Assembly: GCA_934635515.1 (NCBI GenBank) | Contig: CAKTZK010000010.1 | Coordinates: 1-29,936, forward strand | From: an uncultured Oscillospiraceae bacterium | Lineage (GTDB): Bacteria > Bacillota_A > Clostridia > Oscillospirales > Oscillospiraceae | DNA: 29,936 bases | Reading direction: 5' to 3' | Shown: positions 22,456 to 29,936 of the stretch, piece after piece | Position numbering within the stretch: the stretch's first letter is position 1 | Layout of the letters: every line of letters starts with the position of its first letter | Made by a program: the position numbers and the translations under genes | Notes under the pieces: model-generated | Seen by the model: only the letters and a program-made list of their open reading frames with translations | Databases searched by the model: none | What the model was told of the DNA's origin: nothing

Positions 22456-23469
22456 TCATTCCTCCCCATACCATCCCGGCCTGGCCGCCTGCGTGAAACC
22501 ATCGCCGAGGGAGAGCGTCACCCCGCCCGCACCGGCGGCGCAATGCACCACCAGCAGCCGTCCCTGCCCGTCACGCCCTGCGGCAATGCCCACATGGTCA
22601 TCCTCCGGGTAAAACACCAGGTCCCCCGGCTGCACTTCCTCCCACGGGATGTCCGCGCACTGTCCGTGCTGGGCCGCCGCACCGCCGCCCTGGCCCAAAA
22701 TATAGCCGCTCCCGCTGGCATTGTAAAACACCCAGTCCACGAAGCCGGAGCAGTCCAGCCCGTAGGGCCGCTCCGAGCCGGTGGTGTCGTCGCCCTCCGC
22801 CGTGACCTCCATCAGCTCACCCCAGCGGTCGTCCCAGCCCAGCACCAGGGACTTACCGCCCCAAAAGTAGTCCACCCGGTTCACCAGCGCCAGCGCATAA
22901 GTCACCACCATGCGCCGTTCTGTGGAAAGATTCGCGGGCAGCCGCTCCCACGCCTCCAAAGCCACCCCAGTAGGCTCCACCGTGCGCCCGTCCGCCACGA
23001 TCCCCGCCGGGGACAGGCTCACCACCGCAGCCAACAGTGGCAAAGCCAGCAGCAAAACCAGCACCACGCCGCCCCCTGCGGCGGCTATGGCACCCACGCC
23101 CGAACGAACGGTTCTGCCCACCGCCTGGGCCACCCGCTCCAGCCGCTGTTCCGCCTTGCGGGCAGCACTTTTCGTCCGCTGGAGCATCTTCCTTTGGGCT
23201 GTGCGCTGCGTATGTCGCTTTGCTCCCCGCTGTGGTCCGGTCGAAGTGGTGGGCGGCATTTTCTGCGGTGCCCTATGAACGGAAGCTGCCATCTGCGCCG
23301 CATCCGCCGCCCCCTGCTTCACCTGCTCCGTGGCGTATTCCTCCGGCTTCCGCTCCTGCTTCTGCTGGACATAGCGCCGCTGTAACACCCGCACCGCCGC
23401 CTGCGGCATGGCGCTTTGGGGCCGCACCTTCGGCTGCTCCACAGCGGCGCGGGTCTTGACCTCACGCAT
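22456..23469 (-). CDS. C40 (NlpC/P60) peptidase of the transfer apparatus, VirB1-like
   Basis: A 337-residue wall hydrolase that opens peptidoglycan for the conjugation channel. Layout: a long basic cytoplasmic region (1-125); one membrane segment (about 126-152); then an extracellular NlpC/P60 domain from about 185 with Cys240 in YGLDCSGFVDWVFYN, His292 in DDHVGIAAG and a third polar His309 in VVHCAA. The fold cuts D-Glu-gamma-diamino-acid bonds. This matches CD1108-type mobile-element proteins that stand next to the VirB4 gene. It overlaps the end of the VirB4 gene by eight bases, so the two are translationally coupled. It is the last gene of the transfer operon in this direction; the riboswitch promoter follows. 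Confidence 0.9.
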   Translation of the reverse strand: MREVKTRAAVEQPKVRPQSAMPQAAVRVLQRRYVQQKQERKPEEYATEQVKQGAADAAQMAASVHRAPQKMPPTTSTGPQRGAKRHTQRTAQRKMLQRTKSAARKAEQRLERVAQAVGRTVRSGVGAIAAAGGGVVLVLLLALPLLAAVVSLSPAGIVADGRTVEPTGVALEAWERLPANLSTERRMVVTYALALVNRVDYFWGGKSLVLGWDDRWGELMEVTAEGDDTTGSERPYGLDCSGFVDWVFYNASGSGYILGQGGGAAAQHGQCADIPWEEVQPGDLVFYPEDDHVGIAAGRDGQGRLLVVHCAAGAGGVTLSLGDGFTQAARPGWYGEE

Positions 23470-25816
23470 TTTGCTCCCCCGGCTTCGTGGTCATAAGGCG
23501 GTACAGCTCCGTGTCCCGGGGCAGCTCATTGATGAACGGCACCAGGCAGGAGCCCACCTTAATAAGCCCGTGTCCGGCCGGGGCGTCGCTGACATAGTCC
23601 ATCTGCGCGTCGCTGGCCCCCAGCAGCTTTGCCAGCTCCGCCCGGTCCGTGGGCGCCTGGTTCAGCAGCACCAAAAACTCGCTGTTGGCGAACATCAACC
23701 GCGCCGTATCGGACAATAGACACTCCTCCACATTCTGCGTAATGCCCGTGAGGGTGGCGTAATACTTGCGAAACCGCTTCCAGCACTTATACAAAAACTC
23801 GCTGGAATAGTTGTTGATGCCGCTCCTGTTCGTGCCGGGGCCGGCAAAGAACAGGTAAATTTCGTCGATGTAAACATGGGTGTACCGTCCCCGCTGCCGG
23901 TTGCGGATGACGCGGTTCAAGATGCTGTCCAGCATCACCAGCAGGCCGATGGGCTTCAGATTCTCGCCCAAGTCCTGGATGTCGTAGCAGGTGATGCGGC
24001 TGTCGGTGTCGATGTTGGTCTGGTGGGCAAATATGTTGAGGCTCCCGGTGGTGAACATCTCCAGGGCCAGGGCGATCTCATGGGCCGCAGGCTCCTTCTG
24101 CCGCAGAAGGTCGTCATACAGGTCCTTCAGTGTCGGCGGGTCGCCCTCATATTTGCGGATATAGCTGCGGTAGATGTTGGCGGTGCAGCGGTCGATGATG
24201 GATTTCTCCTTCGCGCCCACCTCCTCCGCACCCATGAGCTGCTGACACAGGCTCATAATGAACTCGCTTTTCAGCACCAACGGGTCCCGCCCGTCGCCGT
24301 ACTCTGCGGAGATGTCCAGGGCGTTGACATAGCTGCCGTTGGAGGCAGAGATGGTGATGACCTCGCCGCCCAGGGCGCGGATCAGCGGGCCATACTCCCG
24401 CTCCGGGTCCACCACGATGATGTCGTGGTCCGTGTTCAGGGCCACGAATCCAATCTCCTGTTTGGCCATCATGGACTTGCCGCTGCCGGATACTCCCAAA
24501 TACAGACCATGGCCGTTCAGCAGGGCGTCCCGATTACAGATAATAAGGTTCCGGGACACGGCGTTCACGCCATAGTACAAGCCGCCGGTGTCCATGATTT
24601 CCTGCGTCTTGAAGGGCAGGAGCACGGCGGTGCTCTCGGTGGTCAGCGTCCGCATAGCATCAATGCGCCGCAGGCCGTAGGGCAGCACCGTGTTCAGCGC
24701 ATCCTCCTGCTGGTATTTCATGGTGACAAACTGGCAGCCGTGGGACCGCCCGATAGCCGCCAGCGCCTCCGTGTCCTGCTCCAGCTGCTCGGGGCTATCC
24801 GCCAGGTGGGTCAGCGTCACCAGGGCATAGAGCATCCGCTGGTCCCGTGCGGTGAGGTCGTCCAAGAACTCTCGCGTCTCCTTCCGCATCTGCTCCAGGT
24901 CGTAGGGAATGTTGGCAGAGAAATTGTTGTGCCGGTTCTGCCGCTGCTGCCAGCGGGTGATGTCGCTCTCCACCGCCATAATGCGCCGGTGCATCTCCGC
25001 CACCGCCTCGTCCGTGGCCACAGGTACAATGTCGATGGACAGCATCATGTTCCGGGGATAGTCCATCAGCTCGGTTATCATGGTGTCCTTTATGAAGCTG
25101 GCGTACTCCCGCAGAAACAGGGTGCGGCCTACGCGCTCATCCACAGCGTAGTGGTCCGGGAAAAATTGCAGCGTTTCCGGCGCAATGGCGTCCCGGAAGT
25201 CGTGGCCCCGCCGCTGGGCGGTTGACAGGTCAAAGGCAAAGTCCGTCTCCTGCCCCACCCGGAAGAAGTCATGCAACAGCCGCAGCCGCTCGTTCAGCGC
25301 GATCTCCCGGATGCCGGAATCCATGCGTCCCAGCGCCGCCGTCAAGTCGGTGCCCACGCGGGCAAAAAAGGCGCAGGCCTGGTCCGGGCTGCCCTTGGCC
25401 GCCGACACGGTAATGTACTTCTCCTGCACCAGGTTGTTGCTGCCCGCCGCCTTGTCCAGCAGGAGGTCGTTGTACTCCCGGCGCAGATAGTCCCGCCCGT
25501 CCTGCCGGTAGGCCATGAGCAGGTTCCGGCCAAACTCCTCCCGGTTGAGCTGCCGGTTTACCAATGTCAGCTTGATGCCCGCGCCCATAGGCAGGCTGTT
25601 GAGCACACCGCAGTAGCCCAAAAACAGCTCCATCTGCTTTTCCGGCGAAGCCACGGCGTAATTCACATCAAAAAAGCGCCAGGTCTTGGAAAACCTGCCG
25701 CTCACTTGAAAAATGCCGTCTTTATAAATGCGCTTGATGGGAATGGACTGCTGCACGCTGCGGGGAATACGAAAGACATCCCGCTCCGTGCTGCGCCCCT
25801 TAAACAGCTTCTTCAC
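23462..25816 (-). CDS. VirB4-like conjugal transfer ATPase (TraE/CD1110 family)
   Basis: A 784-residue ATPase that powers assembly of the type IV secretion channel at the inner face of the membrane. The N-terminal half is the VirB4 alpha/beta domain. The C-terminal half is a RecA-like motor with Walker A GVSGSGKS at 441-448, a VDPEREYGPL stretch near 469, Walker B HVYIDE at 647-652, and ITQNVEE near 693. Length is normal and the gene is intact. Its start overlaps the PrgI stop codon by four bases (ATGA-type coupling) and its end overlaps the C40 peptidase gene. The order PrgI-VirB4-C40 is the conserved core of this type of ICE. Confidence 0.96.
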   Translation of the reverse strand: MKKLFKGRSTERDVFRIPRSVQQSIPIKRIYKDGIFQVSGRFSKTWRFFDVNYAVASPEKQMELFLGYCGVLNSLPMGAGIKLTLVNRQLNREEFGRNLLMAYRQDGRDYLRREYNDLLLDKAAGSNNLVQEKYITVSAAKGSPDQACAFFARVGTDLTAALGRMDSGIREIALNERLRLLHDFFRVGQETDFAFDLSTAQRRGHDFRDAIAPETLQFFPDHYAVDERVGRTLFLREYASFIKDTMITELMDYPRNMMLSIDIVPVATDEAVAEMHRRIMAVESDITRWQQRQNRHNNFSANIPYDLEQMRKETREFLDDLTARDQRMLYALVTLTHLADSPEQLEQDTEALAAIGRSHGCQFVTMKYQQEDALNTVLPYGLRRIDAMRTLTTESTAVLLPFKTQEIMDTGGLYYGVNAVSRNLIICNRDALLNGHGLYLGVSGSGKSMMAKQEIGFVALNTDHDIIVVDPEREYGPLIRALGGEVITISASNGSYVNALDISAEYGDGRDPLVLKSEFIMSLCQQLMGAEEVGAKEKSIIDRCTANIYRSYIRKYEGDPPTLKDLYDDLLRQKEPAAHEIALALEMFTTGSLNIFAHQTNIDTDSRITCYDIQDLGENLKPIGLLVMLDSILNRVIRNRQRGRYTHVYIDEIYLFFAGPGTNRSGINNYSSEFLYKCWKRFRKYYATLTGITQNVEECLLSDTARLMFANSEFLVLLNQAPTDRAELAKLLGASDAQMDYVSDAPAGHGLIKVGSCLVPFINELPRDTELYRLMTTKPGEQNA

Positions 25817-26142
25817 TTTTTACCCTCCCAAATGTCATACAGATAGTTTTCGCTGTGCCACAGCCGCCGCCCGGCCAGCAGAAAGCAGGTCTTGCACCAC
25901 GCCCACAGAAACTTCTCCAGCGTCAGCCCGTTGTACCGAAAGAATCCAGCCGCCGCCATAGGCGCCGCGCCCACGATGCACAGCCAGCCCAGCGTCTCGC
26001 GCCCCAGCACGCCCCGCAGGGCGAAATACAGCCCTGCCGCCATACCCACCGCCAGCAGCGAACAAATCAGCTGCCGCGCCGTCAGCCCAAAATAAACCGT
26101 CTCCTTGTAGGCGCGAATTTCCTTGTTGATTTTGATCTCCAT
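25813..26142 (-). CDS. PrgI-family membrane protein (VirB3-like)
   Basis: A 109-residue protein with MEIKINKEIRAYKETVYFGLTARQL at the N-terminus (the PrgI-family opening), two membrane segments (about 24-43 and 52-67), and a cytoplasmic tail with LTLEKFLWAW and LWHSENYLYDIWEG. PrgI/VirB3 proteins partner VirB4 in the type IV channel, and the VirB4 gene follows with a four-base overlap. The start ATG 26142 has TTGGAGGG eight bases upstream. It lies after a toxin-antitoxin pair and a strong palindrome, so its transcription must pass that hairpin or start beyond it. Confidence 0.92.
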   Translation of the reverse strand: MEIKINKEIRAYKETVYFGLTARQLICSLLAVGMAAGLYFALRGVLGRETLGWLCIVGAAPMAAAGFFRYNGLTLEKFLWAWCKTCFLLAGRRLWHSENYLYDIWEGKK

Positions 26143-26163
26143 GTGTTCCCTCCAAAAATGTCA

Positions 26164-26190
26164 AAACCCGTCTCAAATTGAGACGGGTTT
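26164..26190. repeat. GTCTCAAATTGAGAC palindrome, copy 2, extended to 13-bp arms
   Basis: The 15-bp palindrome (26170-26184) is here extended by AAACCC/GGGTTT to perfect 13-bp arms around one A. It lies between the toxin stop and the PrgI start. It could be a terminator for the toxin-antitoxin transcript (a short T-run follows on the - strand), an operator, or both. Confidence 0.8.
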
Positions 26191-26218
26191 CAGTGCAGAA
26201 TATTGTTATGGTGATCCG

Positions 26219-26548
26219 TTACTCCAGCGGCATCTCCAGCAGTGCGGTAACTTGGTCACGGCGGCCATACACGACAGCCGTAACAGTTACCTGTTCCTTA
26301 GCTTCATCGATCCAGTAGTAAACGAAGAAATTTTTGACGACTATTTTCCGTATGCCATAAGAGCGCCAAGGCTCCTCCGATGTCAGTGGATACCGCGCCG
26401 GATGCTGTTTCAGTGACCGAATCTCTTTCTCCAAGCAATTCGACCATCGCCGCGCAATTACCGGCTCTTGTAAGCTATGGGAAATATAGGCAACCGTCTG
26501 CTGGATCTGTTCTACAGCCTGCTGGGTCAGCCTTACCTTATACTCCAT
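26219..26548 (-). CDS. RelE/ParE-superfamily toxin
   Basis: A 109-residue protein with the RelE/ParE pattern: YKVRLTQQAVEQIQQTVAYI at the start, ARRWSNCLEKEI, LKQHPARYPL in the middle, YGIRKIVVKNFFVYYWIDEA, and VTVTAVVYGRRDQ near the end. Toxins of this fold either cut mRNA on the ribosome or poison gyrase; the sequence alone does not decide, though the YGRRD ending is common to both. It starts two bases after the antitoxin stop codon, as usual for such pairs, and probably stabilises the ICE. Confidence 0.9.
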   Translation of the reverse strand: MEYKVRLTQQAVEQIQQTVAYISHSLQEPVIARRWSNCLEKEIRSLKQHPARYPLTSEEPWRSYGIRKIVVKNFFVYYWIDEAKEQVTVTAVVYGRRDQVTALLEMPLE

Positions 26549-26550
26549 GC

Positions 26551-26847
26551 TTAAATGCCCTCATTTATTGCCGCGAAGGCTTCGTCAACGGAAACGGTCT
26601 GCCCGTTTTTCGCCTGCTGATAGCCCATCTCCATCATTGTGTTAAACTGCTCGTCCGTTAGGCTGTCGCGTGTAGGAATTTTGGGGACTGCAAGAGAATA
26701 GGGCACACCGCCGGTCATAATGATCTGTCGATACAGTGTATCTATCAGCACAGAAACAGGTAATCCGATTTGTTCGAGTATGGTCTCAGCCTGCCGCTTG
26801 ATCTCCGGCTGCACTCTGGCCGTAACATTTGCACTTTTTGTTGCCAT
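26551..26847 (-). CDS. RelB/DinJ-family antitoxin
   Basis: A 98-residue protein. The N-terminal MATKSANVTARVQPEIKRQAE is the RelB/DinJ ribbon-helix-helix, followed by ILEQIGLPVSVLIDTLYRQII. The C-terminal acidic tail (SVDEAFAAINEGI) is the likely toxin-binding part. It should neutralise the RelE/ParE toxin and repress the shared promoter. I chose the ATG at 26847 with an AGGTG site; an earlier in-frame ATG lies before the promoter and is rejected. Confidence 0.92.
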   Translation of the reverse strand: MATKSANVTARVQPEIKRQAETILEQIGLPVSVLIDTLYRQIIMTGGVPYSLAVPKIPTRDSLTDEQFNTMMEMGYQQAKNGQTVSVDEAFAAINEGI

Positions 26848-26871
26848 AATAAACACCTGCCTTTCCCTTAT

Positions 26872-26900
26872 AGTATACCCCAATGTGTAGCTATTTGCAA
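26872..26900 (-). promoter_or_regulatory. Promoter of the toxin-antitoxin pair
   Basis: On the - strand, TTGCAA (26900-26895), a 17-base spacer and TATACT (26877-26872), directly after the VirB6-like gene stop. It gives the pair expression independent of the transfer operon. Confidence 0.75.
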
Positions 26901-26908
26901 TACAAATT

Positions 26909-27745
26909 TTATATCCCAAACATCTCTCTCACCACCCTATCAGCCCCCTTCACCAGTCCCACCAGCACCAGCATATTGAAGATGACCTCGCCCAGGTAGC
27001 TCCACACCTGCGTCACCACCGAGCCGCCGCCCAGGGCCGTGGCGCCGCTGGAGGCAAAGGCCGAGTACACGATGCAGGCCAGCACGATCACCGCCCCCTC
27101 CAGGCATACGCCCACATAGCTTTTGAGAAAGGCCCGGCCCATCTGTGAGGTGCCTTCTCCAGCGAAAGAAGCCAGGGCCACCGGCGACAGGGCGGCATAC
27201 AGATACAGCTTAAAAAACCGCGCATACACCGTGAGGATCATCAAAAAGGCCAGCACCGTGATCAGCAAACACCCCAGCAGCGTCACCAGCCACAGGGGGA
27301 TGCTGGCAAGAAAGCCCACCCCCTCGATGGCCGCGACGATCTCCCCGGGCAGCGCCACCGCCGCGCCCTCCATGCCGCCCACGCTCCCAGCCGCCGCCGA
27401 GATGATCCCGGCACAGACGGCGAAAATGTCCATCATCAGGTCGATGCCGTAGGTCACGGCCAGCTTCGCCATAACAAAATACAGAAAGTGCCGCAGCACA
27501 TACTCAGGCCGCCGAAAGTCCCGAAATCCCACGCCGCTGCGGAAGATGCCAATGGCCAAAAACAGCACCAGCAGCCCGTAGCCAATGCCCTGCATAGCCC
27601 CGTTTACGGTCTGAATCGTCCGCCATATCGTCCCGCCCTTAAATGCCTGGGGCGACTGGGTCAGCAGCGACCACATCTCCGTCAGCTTGCCATTCCACAG
27701 GGTAAAGGCATAGTTGAGGTTGTCAATGATCCAGTTGTTGTCCAT
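26909..27745 (-). CDS. VirB6/TrbL-like conjugal transfer membrane protein (CD1112 family)
   Basis: A 278-residue polytopic membrane protein with about six hydrophobic segments (for example GIGYGLLVLFLAIGIF, IPLWLVTLLGCLLITVLAFLMILTVYA and GAVIVLACIVYSAFA). The central YARFFKLYLYAALSPVALASFAGE block is the TrbL/VirB6 core. It forms part of the membrane channel through which DNA passes. It starts three bases after the small VirB2-like gene. The usual next gene in this type of element is PrgI, but a toxin-antitoxin pair stands between them here. Confidence 0.92.
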   Translation of the reverse strand: MDNNWIIDNLNYAFTLWNGKLTEMWSLLTQSPQAFKGGTIWRTIQTVNGAMQGIGYGLLVLFLAIGIFRSGVGFRDFRRPEYVLRHFLYFVMAKLAVTYGIDLMMDIFAVCAGIISAAAGSVGGMEGAAVALPGEIVAAIEGVGFLASIPLWLVTLLGCLLITVLAFLMILTVYARFFKLYLYAALSPVALASFAGEGTSQMGRAFLKSYVGVCLEGAVIVLACIVYSAFASSGATALGGGSVVTQVWSYLGEVIFNMLVLVGLVKGADRVVREMFGI

Positions 27746-27748
27746 GCC

Positions 27749-28057
27749 TTACACCGCGCCGATCAGCGTCAGAATTTCCTTGGCAAAGGCAATGAGCAGC
27801 CCGCCGAACAGGCACAGCAGCCCCTGGGTCCGCTGACTGGCGTCGTGGCTTTGGATGCTCATGCCCACCTGCACAACGCCCCAGCCCAGGATGATGATAC
27901 CCACGGCCTTGATAATGGAAAAGATGAAGTCCGACAGGTTGTTGACAATAGCCAGCGGGTCGTCCCCGGCGGCGTAGACGGTGGCCGCCGTCAGCGCACC
28001 GACACACAGGCTCAAAAGAAAAACGCGGCTCACACGCCGCACCATAGATTTTTTCAT
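27749..28057 (-). CDS. Small VirB2/TrbC-like membrane protein
   Basis: A 102-residue protein with an N-terminal signal sequence (about 1-30, MKKSMVRRVSRVFLLSLCVGALTAA to YAAGD) and two hydrophobic segments (about 45-66 and 80-97) separated by a short polar loop SHDASQRTQG. This is the layout of VirB2/TrbC pilins and of the Maff2-type small proteins found at this place in related ICEs. Its start overlaps the VirD4 stop (ATGA). The assignment rests on topology and position, not strong motifs. Confidence 0.75.
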   Translation of the reverse strand: MKKSMVRRVSRVFLLSLCVGALTAATVYAAGDDPLAIVNNLSDFIFSIIKAVGIIILGWGVVQVGMSIQSHDASQRTQGLLCLFGGLLIAFAKEILTLIGAV

Positions 28058-29793
28058 TCTGTAAATCCCTCCAATAAGATCAGTTCCTCCAGCGAGACGA
28101 ACGCCCCGCGCATATCCGCGCAGGCGTAGTCCGCCGCCTTATGCACATAGGGCGCAGCCCCGCCGTCCGCCGTCCGGCTCAAATTCGGGTGCCGCAGCAG
28201 GTCGTATTTCTCGTCCATTACCGGCTTTTCTCCCCGGATGAACAGCAGCGCGCAGCGGTTATCCATACTCCTTACCTCGTCCGGTGTCATCAGCTCCCGG
28301 GCCAACTGCTGGCGGCTGACGGAGTCGGAGCCGTTTCGTCCCCGGGTGGTGCTCCTGTGCCGCACATCCAGGGTCTCCTTGCCCAGCATCTCCGAGATGT
28401 ATTTGTGGGTGGACTGCTCGTTCCCACCCAAATACAGCAGCGTGTCCGCGTTGCCCAGCAGCCCCTCCCAGTCGTCCTTAAACAGCGCCTTCAGCCCCGA
28501 AATATTTTGCAGCACAATGGTGGACATGATGTTCCGAGAGCGCATGGTGCTCTGTATCTTCCCGAAGTCGCTGGGCAGGGCCACATTGCAAAACTCGTCC
28601 ATCATCAACCGCACCGGCACAGGCAGCGTCCCTTGATGTACCTTGTCCGCCTGGTAGTAAAGGGACTGAAACGCACAGGTATAGAGCATCCCCACCAGGT
28701 AATTAAAGGTGCTGTCGCTGTCGGGGATCACGGCAAACACCGCCTGCTTCCTCTCCCCCATGTGGGAAAGCTCCATTTCGTCACGGGATGTAATGCTTCT
28801 GATCTCCGGGATGATAAAGGCCGACAGCCGCACCGCCGCAGTAATGAGGATGGACCGGGCCGTTTTGCCCGCCGCCTGCCGGAAAATATGGTATTCCCGC
28901 ACGGCGATGTGGTCCGGCTCCTGGTCCTCCAGGGCCTCAAACAGCAGGTCCAGCGGGGAGCGGTACGCCTCGTCCTCCTCGCTGGCCCCGCCGTTTTCCA
29001 GCATATACAGCACCGTTTCAAGGTTCTGCTCCTCCGGGGGCGCTTCATACAGCAGATACAGCATCAGCGCCGTGTCCAAGGCCACCTCCGCCCGCTCCCA
29101 AAACGGGTCGCTCTGCTGGGCGTTCTTGGGTGTGGTGTTTTGAATGAGGTTATTCACCAGCTTCATCACATCCTTGGCATCCCGGATATAGGCAAAGGGA
29201 TTAAAAGCGTCCGAGTGCCGGGGGTCAATGAGATCAAACACCCGCAGCACATACCCCTCCTCCAGCAGCAGCGGCGCCAGGTCCCGGAGCATTTCACCCT
29301 TCGGGTCCGTCACCAGGAAGCTGCCGTTTACCTGCATGATATTGGGCTTGCAGAAATACCTCGTCTTACCGGCACCGCTGCCGCCCACGATGATTTGCAG
29401 CAGGTTCCGCCCATGCTGCCGCCCGTTAAGGCTCATAGAAACATGGTGGGTCAGCAATGTGTTATTGGCCGGATTTTTATCTGCATATTTCCCATTGAGC
29501 TGCCGGGAGCTGCCCCACCGGGCGGAGCCGTATTCCTCCCCCGGCCTGCGGTTTTCCCTGCCGGAGTAATACAAGACCACCGCGCCCCCATAGAGCATAA
29601 GAAACACCAATACAAAGCGCGGTGTATACGCTGTCCAGCGAACCGAAAACAGATGCGCCGCCGCAGAAAGCCGTTCCAGCAGCTGGAATAGATTCATCCC
29701 GCTTTCATACACCCCCGCCGCCAAAACCGCCGTCCACAGCACCGGGACCGCCAGCGCCGCCCAAACCACCGGCGGCACAGATTTACTCCGCAT
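28054..29793 (-). CDS. VirD4-like type IV coupling protein
   Basis: A 579-residue membrane ATPase that brings the relaxase-DNA complex to the transfer channel. Two N-terminal membrane segments (about 10-30 and 58-76) are followed by SARWGSSRQLNGKY, typical of this family. Walker A GGSGAGKT lies near 137-144, TDPKGEM near 162-168, and Walker B RLMMDEF near 395-401; MRSRNIMSTIVLQNISGLK comes after. The ATG at 29793 is preferred because AGGAGG lies seven bases before it; the ATG two codons earlier is one base from that site. It begins 12 bases after the sortase stop and overlaps the next gene by four bases. Confidence 0.95.
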   Translation of the reverse strand: MRSKSVPPVVWAALAVPVLWTAVLAAGVYESGMNLFQLLERLSAAAHLFSVRWTAYTPRFVLVFLMLYGGAVVLYYSGRENRRPGEEYGSARWGSSRQLNGKYADKNPANNTLLTHHVSMSLNGRQHGRNLLQIIVGGSGAGKTRYFCKPNIMQVNGSFLVTDPKGEMLRDLAPLLLEEGYVLRVFDLIDPRHSDAFNPFAYIRDAKDVMKLVNNLIQNTTPKNAQQSDPFWERAEVALDTALMLYLLYEAPPEEQNLETVLYMLENGGASEEDEAYRSPLDLLFEALEDQEPDHIAVREYHIFRQAAGKTARSILITAAVRLSAFIIPEIRSITSRDEMELSHMGERKQAVFAVIPDSDSTFNYLVGMLYTCAFQSLYYQADKVHQGTLPVPVRLMMDEFCNVALPSDFGKIQSTMRSRNIMSTIVLQNISGLKALFKDDWEGLLGNADTLLYLGGNEQSTHKYISEMLGKETLDVRHRSTTRGRNGSDSVSRQQLARELMTPDEVRSMDNRCALLFIRGEKPVMDEKYDLLRHPNLSRTADGGAAPYVHKAADYACADMRGAFVSLEELILLEGFTE

Positions 29794-29804
29794 AGCCATT
29801 CCTC

Positions 29805-29936
29805 CTAATCCGTCTCAAATTGAGACACATTTTGGCACGGCGCCTGCTGCGCCCTTTCACAATACACCACCAGCCGTTGCCGTCCGCCGCTGGCGTAGGG
29901 ATGGCAGGTGATGAGCGTCAGCAGGTCACGCCCCGG
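29805..29936 (-). CDS. Sortase, C-terminal end (cut by window edge)
   Basis: Only the last 43 residues are present. The LLTLITCHPYASGGRQRLVVYCER block is the sortase active site: the catalytic Cys in TLITC and an Arg shortly after. Spacing fits class B/D-like sortases of mobile elements. The enzyme would link LPXTG-like proteins to the wall; the PATGD-ending surface protein of this element is a plausible client. The last residues (NVSQFETD) are encoded by the recurring palindrome and are probably not part of the fold. Confidence 0.85.
   Translation of the reverse strand, partial: PGRDLLTLITCHPYASGGRQRLVVYCERAQQAPCQNVSQFETD
29812..29826. repeat. GTCTCAAATTGAGAC palindrome, copy 3
   Basis: A perfect copy overlapping the last codons of the sortase gene, just before the VirD4 ribosome site. 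Confidence 0.8.

Larger units (their letters stand above)
15438..29936. mobile_element. Integrative conjugative element, left part (continues past the window)
   Basis: The element begins in the SASP gene. It carries a large serine recombinase, a TnpW-like protein, a Spo0A-C-domain protein, a riboswitch-controlled surface protein, a type IV secretion set (C40 peptidase, VirB4, PrgI, VirB6-like, VirB2-like, VirD4), a toxin-antitoxin pair and a sortase. Every clear gene is on the - strand, so the transfer operon reads towards the integrase end. The gene order resembles the CD1108-CD1112-type transfer modules of Tn1549/Tn4451-related elements. The relaxase and right end are not in view. Confidence 0.92.

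Noticed and set aside
28141..29691. + strand frame of 516 codons opposite VirD4
   Set aside because: Antisense shadow of a gene with clear Walker motifs.

Overview
The window is a GC-rich chromosome segment from a spore-forming member of the Clostridia. It most resembles the gut Oscillospiraceae (Oscillibacter/Flavonifractor-type); this is inferred from gene content, codon bias and the scattered GC-rich intergenic repeats, not from a search. The part up to about 15.43 kb is ordinary chromosome. The rest is the left portion of an integrative conjugative element (ICE) that runs off the right edge.

Chromosome (1-15.43 kb). The start of smc points left from its own promoter. Next to it is a standalone, strongly structured small RNA on the + strand. 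A zinc/cadmium resistance unit follows on the - strand: a CadC/SmtB-type repressor, a separate HMA metal-binding protein and a P1B-2 ATPase, with a clear promoter and operator. On the + strand come murA, a WalJ-type metallo-beta-lactamase-fold hydrolase overlapping rlmH, a DUF2007 protein and a phosphohexomutase. Then an SGNH hydrolase/DegV pair (-) is transcribed divergently from a DUF1836 regulator (+). After that are a pyridoxamine-phosphate-oxidase-fold flavoprotein (-), a divergent Fe/Mn superoxide dismutase (+), glyA (-), and a small unknown gene pair (-). Several families of intergenic repeats lie between these genes. One, about 185 bp long with four hairpins, occurs twice with compensatory base changes.

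ICE (about 15.44 kb to the right edge). The element sits inside an alpha/beta-type small acid-soluble spore protein (SASP) gene, cutting it after about 28 codons. At its left end are a large serine recombinase and a TnpW-like small protein. Next come a poorly coding stretch with a duplicated 108-bp module, a stand-alone Spo0A DNA-binding-domain protein, and a 977-residue cell-wall-anchored surface protein downstream of a cobalamin riboswitch with an intrinsic terminator. The transfer operon then reads, from promoter-distal to proximal: C40 peptidase (VirB1-like), VirB4, PrgI/VirB3-like, a RelE/ParE-RelB toxin-antitoxin pair with its own promoter, VirB6-like, a small VirB2-like protein, VirD4 coupling protein, and the end of a sortase. 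The relaxase and the right end lie outside the window.

The most interesting points are the SASP-targeted ICE that carries its own Spo0A-like DNA-binding protein, the B12 riboswitch in front of a surface adhesin-like protein, the unassigned structured RNA at 548-798, the covarying 185-bp repeats, and a 15-bp palindrome that recurs at three places in the ICE.
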